A stretch of 19,090 nt of DNA from assembly GCA_027596035.1 (NCBI GenBank), contig JADGJA010000428.1:1-19090 (forward strand), given 5' to 3'. Shown here piece after piece: positions 8,701-19,090 of this stretch. How positions within the stretch are numbered: position 1 is the first letter of the stretch; each line of letters begins with the position of its first letter. A model generated the notes under the pieces. It was not told the origin of the DNA. It saw only the letters and a program-made list of their open reading frames with translations, and searched no databases. The DNA comes from Thoreauomyces humboldtii (taxonomy: Eukaryota; Chytridiomycota; Chytridiomycetes; Spizellomycetales; Powellomycetaceae). The translations under genes and the position numbers were made by a program.

Positions 8701-8763
8701 CAGGTCCCTCACTTGCAACAATATAGGATTAGCAATCGAGATCTCACCCTCCTCCTTACCATC

Positions 8764-9798
8764 ATGACCATCACGGAATCCACAAACCTTGCTGCCGCAA
8801 CGGCAGATCACAATGCTCGCCACATCCCTGACCTGGTGCTCGATGCGAAAGCCCACGCCGAACTCGTTGCCCTGACAGGCGGTCCCGTCGACCTCTCCAC
8901 CGCAAAGAAAGAGTCGGCAGGAATGAACAGCGACGTCTTCTACCTCACGGTCACGCCCACCGGCGGTAGCATCCCGTCGACGTTCGTCCTCAAACAGCCG
9001 ACCAACCCAGGCTCTGCCCTCTCGCTGGCGAGGGAAGCAAAAGTCATCCAATCCATACCCGATTCCTTCCCATGTCCAACCTTCCTCGGAACCGTCGGAG
9101 ACCATGTCGTCATGACCCTCCTCCCCGGACTCAACGGATACGAGGCTCTCAAAACCTGCAGGGACAGGCAGGACAGGGAACAGCTCATGGAAGAGTACGG
9201 TCGAACACTCAGGGACCTCCACGCTACGGTCAATCCACAAGCACCCATCATGCACTTTCCCGACGCTGGTCCGATGGAGAACCCGACCGTCCCGAGACCC
9301 TCCCGGACTTGGATGAAGGCCTGCATCGAAAAGTTCGAGCCCATCGTACGGACGAGGGCCGCGTTGCCAGAGAACGCTGACGACAAGTACACCAAGCGGG
9401 TCCTGGCCTCGCTCGAAGGGTGCATCGCTCTCCTCGCCCTCCCGGAGGAAACGACTCCGGCGTGGAACTTGCCTCCCTTCGAATCCCTCGTCTGGTGTCA
9501 TGGTGATTTTATGCTCGCCAACGTGCTGTTCGCTCGAGATGGAGGCGACGGCGACAACGATAACGTTCCCGGAAAGTGGAGGGTTTCGGGCGTGCTCGAC
9601 TGGGGTGACGCTGGGTGGGCGGACGGACGACACGACGTGATGGCTGCCGTGGAGATCATCGAGCAGAGCTGTCCGATCGTCGAGGACGTCGAGCCTTGCA
9701 GGAAGGCTTTCCTTGCAGCCTACGGGGTCGAGGATTTTGACATCGCCGCTGGAGAACCCTGGGGCGGACTTTATGATATCTGGGACTACACCTGCTGA
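8764..9798 (+). CDS. Aminoglycoside-phosphotransferase-fold (APH) kinase, intronless
   Basis: Single exon of 344 aa. Kinase-like fold: K77 in FVLKQP and E91 in AREAKVI fit the ATP-binding Lys-Glu pair; HGDFMLANVL (246-255) is the APH catalytic loop HGDxxxxN with D248 and N253; LDWGDAGWADGRHDV gives the metal-binding D279. This family phosphorylates hydroxyl groups of small molecules; the fungal substrate cannot be read from sequence, and drug resistance should not be assumed. The ATG at 8764 follows a TATA box at 8693 and has A at -3. A C- and A-rich insert (GGDGDNDN, 260-267) follows the catalytic loop. Unlike all other intact genes here it has no intron, which may hint at transfer but is also common for fungal APH genes. 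Confidence 0.86.
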   Translation: MTITESTNLAAATADHNARHIPDLVLDAKAHAELVALTGGPVDLSTAKKESAGMNSDVFYLTVTPTGGSIPSTFVLKQPTNPGSALSLAREAKVIQSIPDSFPCPTFLGTVGDHVVMTLLPGLNGYEALKTCRDRQDREQLMEEYGRTLRDLHATVNPQAPIMHFPDAGPMENPTVPRPSRTWMKACIEKFEPIVRTRAALPENADDKYTKRVLASLEGCIALLALPEETTPAWNLPPFESLVWCHGDFMLANVLFARDGGDGDNDNVPGKWRVSGVLDWGDAGWADGRHDVMAAVEIIEQSCPIVEDVEPCRKAFLAAYGVEDFDIAAGEPWGGLYDIWDYTC

Positions 9799-9984
9799 AA
9801 GTCGGAGTCGAACCCTTAACAGTAGATAGATAAAGAATGTCTCCACGGTTGATCATAAAATCAATGGGTATGTCGTCAGAAAGGGAAAGAAGTAAATGTG
9901 CACGATAAAGTCCAAAAAAGATACAACGCTATAGTAAAAGTAACAGCATGCGTTTCGATCGTTTCAAAGAGATCTCTTCCCGCC

Positions 9985-12360
9985 TCAATTGTGCGGCGAC
10001 GCCCTCCACAGGCCACTTGCAGACTGGTCGCCCGCAGACGCAGACGACGCGTTGTGACGCCTCCCGTGGGCAGCCGCTGTAAGATATGCAGATGTCATGG
10101 CCGAATTGACACGCGGGTATCTGTCCAAATGCTCCTGCGACCGGGCAGAAGCATATGGCGGAGCTACGTTTTGTTGCTCGACCGGCTGATGGTGCCCTTC
10201 CGGAGAGTATCGGTGAGGAGGGGACAGCGCCCGGGAATAAGGTCCAGTGTGAGATGGAATGTGAGGTTGATCGTCCTGCTGGTGATGGTCCTGTGATTGC
10301 CCATGATGTTGCCCCTGTTGCGGTATGTCCGCGTATCTGACGGAATGGTCCTGCGAACGGGCAGAAGCATATGGCGGAGCTACGTTTTGTTGCTCGACCT
10401 GCTGATGGTGCTGGTCGTGGTGATGTTGAGACCCATGGCACTGGGAGAGGTGCTCATACAGAGACTGATGGTGCTGCTCGGATACCGTTTGTGAGATGGG
10501 GGGCATCTGCTGGCTCATGTGCTGGTGATGTGACTGCGCACGGTCCTGCTCCAGGCTTGGATGGAAGTGCGGAAGCTGCGAGTAATGTTGCTGAAGCAAG
10601 GGCAGCTGGGGCGCAAGCGCAAGCTGCTGCGGCTGCTGCTGCGAAGAATTCGGATATGGTCCTGAGTGATTCATTAGCAGCGAAGACGAGCCACCCGAGT
10701 ATCTGTTGTAAGGCGCCGGAACGGGAAATGAGAGCGACTGAGACCCCATGGGCTGATGCTGATGTTCGTAGATGTGCGGCGCAAAACGCGACCATGGAGG
10801 AGCGAACGGTTGATCGAATGTCGATGATACCGTCGGTATCGTTCGTTGGGGGTCCGGAGGCGGCAAACCCGCAGGCTCTAACGCCCGAGAAAAGGAAGGC
10901 GGCGCCAAGAGAGATGCGCCTTGAGACGGCTGACTTTTGTCGCCGAGACGATTAGAGTCTCGCGAGGGTTCCACCACAGGCAAAGCAGGAGCTTGGGCGT
11001 AGGCCGAAATGTTGGGCGTAGCCAACGGTGATGGTGTTGCAAATGAGTAGAGTGTGCTCGAAGAGCCTGCAGTTCCGACCTCCAGAGTAGGCACTACGCG
11101 CCAATGATCGATCGCATTTTCGACCCATCGGCCATGAACTAGTGGTTGTAAAGCAAGTCCATTCTGAGAAAGTGACTGGAAGAATGACATGCATGCGGTC
11201 GCATCAGGGATGGTCGAAGCGCGCGTGCGCATTCCGTCCATATCGGAGAGCTTTCGTTGCAAACCGTGCGATTCCAAAGTGGGTGGGTAAGCGAAATCTG
11301 ATGGTGATGACGGCCCGGAGGTAGCTTGATACACATTGCCAGTAGATAGAGGGTGCACCACATTGGCAGGACGATAAACAGGCGTCTCTTCTGCATATGC
11401 CGGTTTCACAACATTGTTGCTCGAAACCACCTCGCCGCCAGCAGCAGGATCGTAGGAGCGGGACGTCTGTGTATGCTGCCTTTCTGATTGTGAGAACAAT
11501 TCTGCTTGGCTGCTCTGTTGGGAGTCGAGATGGGAGTCCTGCACGGGACTGTTCGTCCTGCAATCGAGTTCTCCGTCCTGAGCAAATTGTGACTCCAATT
11601 CGGCCAGCGCTGCGGTCGCGCTAGGCGGCTCGTCGTCCAGAAGTTCTTCGCGTTCGGGTGGATCTCCCGTGACGAGTCCGCTTTCGAGGAGCTCCGCCCA
11701 TACTGCATTGATGATCGTGCTGGTCACGGCCTCGTGGTCGTCGTTCACCTTAAGGAGAACAGACTCCCAGAGCTTGTTCAAGTCGGCATGATTCTTTGCC
11801 ACACGCTTCAGTGACCGGCATAGCCGTTCCCGACAAGGCTGTTCCGTGAAGTCGTCCAATTGCTGAAACGGATGGGGACTTCAGGATGAGCCAAACGCCG
11901 GTCCCGCCCTCCTGCGCCGGTGGGGATGAAAGGCTTCGCTCACCTTCAGAATCACCGCACAATCCAGGAAGCGGTAGACTTGTGCGCGCGAGATCTTCCA
12001 GGCATCCCGAAAGTACGCTTCCAAGGATCGAGCCTTGGTCCTGTACAGCTTGTGTGTCACGATTCTGTGAACCGCCAGAACCGTGCGCTTGAAACGCTTC
12101 TGCTTCTTCCGGCTGTCGTCCTTGTTAAGGTGATGCAGGACCTTCAGGTCGATTTGCTCTTCCTCGCGCTTCAGCTTCAACGAGGAGGCGGCAGCGGGTT
12201 CTTTAACAGACGTTGGGTGCTCGGGGTGCACTGTGGGCGACGGAGAGGAGTTCCGGGGGAGGAACGAGTTGGACGGTGTCGTTAGGTACGTAGGATCGCG
12301 AAGGATCTGCGCTACTCGCAACTGTTCCTTGCGAGGAGCCTGCTCGAGGTAAACAGACAT
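9985..12360 (-). CDS. Gln/His-rich protein with putative N-terminal helix-turn-helix region, two exons
   Basis: Exons 12360-11944 and 11862-9985, joined in phase by an 81-nt intron, give 764 aa. Residues about 85-230 form the only ordered-looking part: basic KKQKRFKR, then EAYFRDAWKISRAQVYRFLD, CRERLCRSLKRVAKN and LWESVL. The spacing FxxYFRxxWxISRAxxYRFxD with a following RLCRSL and W resembles regulators on bacterial plasmids and phages (inference from memory). The remaining 500 aa is low complexity, rich in Gln, His, Ser and Pro, with PHxQ and HHQQ runs typical of fungal transcription regulators. A 17-residue block (VEQQNVAPPYASARSQ) occurs twice. The frame is open upstream of ATG 12360 to a stop near 12507, so an additional 5' exon is possible. 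A nuclear DNA-binding role is likely but unproven. Confidence 0.75.
10133..10195. repeat. Direct repeat copy A inside the Gln/His-rich gene
   Basis: 63 bp matching copy B at 10349-10411 with two mismatches; the offset is 216 bp, exactly 72 codons. It encodes the second VEQQNVAPPYASARSQ block (C-terminal side, since the gene is on the - strand). Confidence 0.9.
10349..10411. repeat. Direct repeat copy B inside the Gln/His-rich gene
   Basis: Partner of 10133-10195. The reading frame is kept across the duplication, and the DNA identity (about 97%) is higher than needed to keep the protein block, so the duplication looks recent or homogenised. Confidence 0.9.
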
Positions 12361-14831
12361 TCGGGCTACCGGTAGGAGCAGGTGTCCAAGGAGGGCAGCT
12401 GAAAAGTCGCAAGCGTCTTTCTCTCTGAGGGAGACCACCGAGGTCCAGTAGATAAGGTGTATGTACGGGAAGTCAAGCTGGAGGGTTGGTGAGACTCTCC
12501 ACTAGTATCTGCAGCCCATGGCTATTCGAGGCTGGGTTGAGTGAGTGAAGGACTGTCTTGAGTGTAGGGAAATGTCACATGGGGGGAACGAGCGAGACGA
12601 GCGAGATAGGGTCCCCAACACGACCGAAAGCGACGAGACCTGTGACAGAGAGAGTCGACAGAGGCCGAAGAGAAGCTCGTCTCGGCAACGGCACTTCTGC
12701 ACCGCGGATCATTAGGAACGACGTCAACACGCGCAACTCCACACCAAGACCATCCTGAAGAAAGGAAGGAGCGCTCTCCAAGACTGATGCGTCAAGCTTT
12801 CACAAGCTTTATAAGATTGCTCGTCCATCGAAGCATCGAGTCCTACCGACCTTTTCTCTTTGCGTTTTTTCCGCGACGAGGTTTTCCTCTCATCTCCGCT
12901 TGCAAGAAAATACATTGGCAACTAGAGCATCTCGATTATTCAGCTCTTCCATTCTGCTTCAGTAAAGCAAGATTGAGAACCTCTGCCTACTGAGAATCTT
13001 TAGGACGGGTTTTCGATAGCGCACAAACTCGTATACGAACATTAGTATGGTACCTCCATAAGCCATGGGCAGACACAGGATAAGGGGTTCTGTCAGGCTT
13101 GCCGTCCGGAAAAAGAGTTCTGAATAGCAGGTTTTATGCATAGGAAGCTGGAAGCGAGACGAGAGCAGGTTAGCTGGCTACATGAGCCTATGGGACTTGG
13201 TTCCCTAGGTCTTGCCTTCAGCTTCCCACTGAGAGTAGCTCCCGCATCGCCGCCCTCCTCTCAGCACAACATGGACCACGGAATCACCACCTTGGTCCTT
13301 CGCACTCTCTCCGACGGGCCTTTGGCGCCAAGCCACGGTTCGCGACCTGGTCGCTGCCGGTAGGCGAAGGAGCTTCTGGCACTCAAGAATTAGACGAAAG
13401 CCCAACAGCAACATCTCATTCCGCGATCGAGTGATCCTTCGCTGTGGCCCCGCTGGCCAAACAAATTTTTGCTGCCAAAGCCGGATGAAGATGATAAAAT
13501 TCGAAATGGACGTCGACATGGACGTTGCCGACGCTGCAAAGGAGTATCACTAGTCCCGCTGGACCCATGAACCTCGACAGGCCCCGTCCTTCAGGACTGC
13601 AACTTTCGCCTCCTCCCCGTCTCGTCTCGCAAACGCCATCATCAATGCTAAGGGGTGGTCCGCCTGGCGCTGTGGCCACGGCTTTCCTGCTCCCTTTTCC
13701 TTTCCACGGCTCCTTTCTCCATGTTTTTCTTCGTTTTTAATTCCCGCCTGGATATACATGGTCATTGTTCACGTTTCCCCAAGATATTTCGTCCAGTCTT
13801 AATGCTTCATGCGCAAGGAAAGGTGCGGATGCTGTTTTGTGAATTGAGATGCTGAGACAACACGGTTATGACAAGACATCTTGTCATCGGCAACATGACC
13901 CACATTTTGATGGGGAATGTCTTGGGTTTCTGATCCCGCCGAGTACCCACTCCGGTGTTTAGGGAACTGTCCCGGAGGAGCGACTTCCCTTCACCTCCCG
14001 CTGTCCATTGGAAGCAGGTCTGTTTGGTGTGTTGGAAGTTCCTGTTAGCTCTCGTTGATCCCTTCAACTGAGGTTCATCCCTCCTCTTCTGACAGCTCAG
14101 TTTACTCCCAGCGTCATACTCGAAATGCTGGGAACCATCAAGGAGATTTGCTCATCGCTTGTGGTGCGACACTTGATTATCTTCTATCGCATTCAGGGCC
14201 GTGACTTCCCAGGCGGAAACACCGTGCCTGAGCTCATCGACCTTCCGTTATCCGGGACGCAGGAGCCGCTCGTCGCGTATCTTCGCGCTGAAGTCGCTCG
14301 CACTTGCAGATCCCTTTCTTTAGAGTTGCGATACATCCCTCGACCTCATCGATCACAGCGACCGCCACGACCACGGCGTCTACCAATGTCGCGGGACCCT
14401 TCACTATCCCAACTGCGTCGCCGTCCCACCTTAAACTGCACGAGCACATCCCTCCGACGAGCTACCATAGTCCGCTCATGGTCCCCGTTTCTGTGACGAG
14501 CGAGGAGGAGCGGCAGAGTCGGGCGTATTCGAAGACATCACCCATCAAATGATGTCCGGAAAAATCAAAGTACGAATGTCTTCGATCCATATTTTGGTGG
14601 CCGTAAACCACTTCACCTAGCGTTGTGCTTTGACAGCCCTCCCGAGACTTCAGGCCACGGGATGTACAGTTGAAATGAAATACTTCTATATGTTGCGCAC
14701 TGAGGTCTGAGTGACTCGAGTTCATCGAATCCTTTCTGCAGGTAACCCCTAGTTATCGGAGTGAAACAGTCTATATCTTCCCGTATGTGAATCTATCTAT
14801 GTGACAAGTGACAAGGGACACGGAACAGTAA
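12361..14831. other. 2.5 kb without a supportable gene
   Basis: Only short frames are present and none has a recognisable domain. The best candidate is 14125-14496 on the + strand (123 codons, includes GNTVPELIDLPLSGTQEP), which lacks known homology in my reading and becomes Arg-rich and out-of-frame-like after about 60 codons. Pyrimidine-rich stretches near 12840-12900 and 13680-13740 may be promoter or UTR sequence. An unrecognised multi-exon gene cannot be ruled out. Confidence 0.5.
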
Positions 14832-15978
14832 CTAAAGCCTGGCCTTGAGAGCCTTGGTCTCCGGCTCGAAAGTCGTCAAAGGCACGTCCGGTTCCACGCC
14901 TTCCACAATAAACTTTGCGACCATGTCCCACCCCTGCCGTACAGCGGGTTTAAAGAACCCCGTATGCCCCACCATCGTGCTTCCAACATCAGCCGGGTCA
15001 ACCAAGCGGAACGGTATGTTGGCTTTGGGCATGAGGACGTGGAGCATCCTGTAAGCTGCCAAATCGTTCTTCCGTATGAAATGATCGTCGGTAAAGGCGA
15101 GCGACATCGCGCTTGGCGGTTCAAAGGTGTCGTATGCCTCCTTGACTTCTGGCTGACTTGTGCAGTACGCAGGTACACGGATCCATTCTGTGCGCGAGAT
15201 GTGAGCAAACGTGCTCACCGAACCTCGTTGATGAATGAAAGATGGATGGAGAAACCCCTTTCCCTCACCAGCCCAATCTTTCGCGATCCCGAGCGGGATG
15301 TCTTCACACAGTCCTAGCCGCCTGGATGGAAAGTATCCCAAGGGGACTGCCGCGATGCGAAGCGGCACGAACATCCACGACGCGAATGGCTTTTCGGCGT
15401 AACGGTAGTGCGCGTTCGCCGCTGCAATGTACACGTATCGCGAGAACAGATGCCTCAAAGGATTCAGGGGCATGACTGTTCGGAACAACCGGTCAGAAGT
15501 CGATGCCGATCTTGCCAACACTCTTGCGACCCGACTTACTATGGCAGCCCACTGAATGACCTAGACAGGTCATCGGTCGGTTGGGAAACGTCTCATGAAG
15601 GAAGGCAGTGGCCAACTCTAAAGATACAGATGAGCGTCACCGCGACCCTCTCGAAAAAGGTGCTGGATTGCTGAACTCACTCTGATCCACCAGCCCCCAG
15701 TGTTTCCAGATGGACAGATTCCTTAGACCGTACAGGCCGTTAGGTGGCAACGATTCACCGTGACCCCTGTAGTCGTAGGTGAGCACCGGGATGCCGTATT
15801 CCGCGGCGAGGTAGGTCGCAAATCGGAGGTAAAACGAACGGGGTACGCCTGATGCAGAGCTGAGAAGGACGCATGGAATGTTATCGTCTGTGCGGGGCGG
15901 TGAGAAAAGCGTAGCTCTGATGGGACAATCGAGTGCATCGGAAGGTATCGGTATGATGACCTCCTGAACGGTGGCCAT
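14832..15978 (-). CDS. Alpha/beta hydrolase (COG4757-like), three exons
   Basis: Exons 15978-15681, 15617-15540 and 15475-14832, with GT-AG introns of 63 and 64 nt, give 339 aa. The small second exon carries the nucleophile: TCLGHSVGCH, S121. Other family marks are VLTYDYRGHGES (oxyanion side), FSRYVYIAAANAHYRY and GYFPSRRLGLCEDIP as in bacterial COG4757 proteins, the acid candidates D255-D256 in FTDDHF, and the catalytic His 296 in VGHTGFF. The complete triad points to an active hydrolase; the ester or amide substrate is unknown. In frame upstream of the ATG, 78 further codons (to 16212) are open and contain an Arg/Ser/Ala-rich stretch, but no ATG. The frame is intact only with both introns removed. 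Confidence 0.9.
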
Positions 15979-17056
15979 TGCGGAGCGGGGAATGGAGTAG
16001 AAACGAACGGCTGCGGCTGAGAATGACTGAGGGAAGACGCGAAACGCTCGTTGTACGACAAGTGAATGCTGAAGGGCTCGAGTGAGCCGACGAGAACAGT
16101 TCGAGTGTGTGTACTGACCGGACTGTACTGTGCTGCACCTGCACTGTAGGTTTGGGGAAGAGATCGAAGGGGAGGAGAGATCCGAGAGAAAGGGGGGGAG
16201 GGACAGCCACACGTGACAACGCTTTGGGAAAGATTTACATTAAAAGGTTAAATTAACACGAGGGGTTTTTTCTTTGTTTTGGTCCTTCAAGCTCGACGTT
16301 TGAAAACCTGTCAGCTCGGCGGCTTTTGGCGATTGCATACTGTGTACAGTATGCTTTGTGACCCAACGAGGCATCGACCACTGCAATGAAGTCGCTGCTT
16401 CTTCTATCACCATACGTAGCTACGGAGGGTTTTCTGTTTAGAGAACTGAACGATCTCTGTCAAAGGAGGAACAGACTTCGAGCTGCGTTCCAAACATTTT
16501 CGCTGAAACTGGATTGGAGCCACTGATACCACAGAGCTCTGCTCGTTGAACCTCGTTGACTCTGGTTTTATCTGCGTTCAAAGGGAGGGAGAGGTAGTGG
16601 CATGGCAGCACACCGAACATGTAAGGCAAACGGCGAAGCTGTCCGACAGCGTTTCTTCAGCATGTCTGATTTGATTTGAGGATGATGTGCTGGGCTCCTT
16701 TCTCCGAAGCCATGTCTGTGCTGATGAACACCCAAGGCAGCATGCTATTACAGAAGGCCAGAGACCAGAGGCCAGAGGTGCAGAGTCTGCTGAACCGATG
16801 ACGCTAACAGCGAATGCGTGACCGGGTAGAGAAGGGCTCTGCAAACTCAGGTCTGCCCCGCCTTTTTCTTCTTTTTTCTTCTTCCCCCTCTCACTTCCCC
16901 CGTCACTTCCCTTTCGCGTTCCTGCACACCACGCCAACAACGCACACTGTACCATACACTGTACATCTCTCTGAACCCACATCATACTCAGCACAACAAC
17001 AGCATTCCATCAAGCATCATCATTCTCACTCTCAGTCTCCCCTTTGCATGCTGACT
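15979..17056. promoter_or_regulatory. Divergent promoter region between alpha/beta hydrolase and DED1
   Basis: About 1.1 kb between two divergent starts. It holds an inverted repeat GCATACTG/CAGTATGC at 16335-16354, an AT-rich stretch at 16225-16285, and a long pyrimidine tract on the + strand at 16861-16916 (mostly CT, for example CTTTTTTCTTCTTC) about 140-195 nt before the DED1 ATG. Such CT tracts mark the start region of highly expressed fungal genes. No gene is visible. Confidence 0.55.
16335..16354. repeat. Inverted repeat GCATACTG-TGTA-CAGTATGC
   Basis: Perfect 8-bp arms around a 4-nt spacer in the divergent promoter. It could be a dimeric regulator site or a small hairpin. One occurrence only, so function is uncertain. 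Confidence 0.6.

Positions 17057-19090
<2,034 letters not shown>

Larger units (their letters stand above)
7875..8763. other. Divergent intergenic region between PPOX-like gene and APH-like gene
   Basis: The 889-bp gap between two divergently read genes contains the pol III unit at 8090-8302 and the TATA box at 8693. In the rest, no reading frame has recognisable homology. A run CGACTTTTTTGTCG at 8303-8316 follows the pol III unit. Confidence 0.6.

Noticed and set aside
8680..9846. Long antisense open frame (388 codons) covering the whole APH-like gene
   Set aside because: The + strand frame has complete APH motifs and a TATA box; the antisense frame has no recognisable domain and follows from codon bias.
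13136..13560. Small + and - frames near 13.2-13.6 kb as a secreted peptide gene
   Set aside because: No signal peptide, no conserved cysteines and no consistent frame across possible introns.

Overview
The window is nuclear DNA of a fungus, most likely a basidiomycete. The genes are cut by short GT-AG introns (58-105 nt), starts lack bacterial ribosome binding sites, two genes have TATA boxes 66-71 nt before the ATG, and several proteins are fungal or eukaryotic (DED1, POP1, NIP7, an RNF216-type RBR ligase, a GILT-like reductase). I cannot name the genus from the sequence.

Layout. 1-4250: two intact genes on the + strand, dihydroxyacetone kinase (five exons) and an RBR E3 ubiquitin ligase (two exons). 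4309-6905: a 2.6 kb strip of broken genes and repeats. It holds the C-terminal half of NIP7 on the - strand (frameshifted and internally deleted), a near-perfect 95-bp palindrome that starts where NIP7 homology stops, about 2.9 copies of a 160-bp tandem repeat, a full-length but frame-disrupted GILT-like thiol reductase, and an internal piece of POP1 that still carries a spliceable intron. 6978-7874: an intact FMN-binding PPOX-like gene (- strand, three exons). 8090-8302: a pol III-type unit with tRNA-like A and B boxes, two hairpins and an oligo-T end; it is either a SINE or an undescribed small RNA. 8764-9798: an intronless APH-fold kinase. 9985-12360: a long Gln/His-rich protein on the - strand with a putative helix-turn-helix region near its N terminus. 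12361-14831: about 2.5 kb with no gene I can support. 14832-15978: an intact alpha/beta hydrolase (- strand, three exons). 15979-17056: a divergent promoter region. 17057-19090: DED1-type DEAD-box helicase, cut by the window end.

The intact genes are ordinary housekeeping or metabolic genes and do not form a pathway cluster. The unusual part is 4.3-6.9 kb, where fragments of three unrelated genes, in both orientations, lie beside a palindrome and satellite-like repeats. It looks like a gene-fragment graveyard or the remains of a gene-capturing mobile element. The second unusual part is the pol III unit at 8.1-8.3 kb. All functional calls come from reading motifs by eye; no database search was run.
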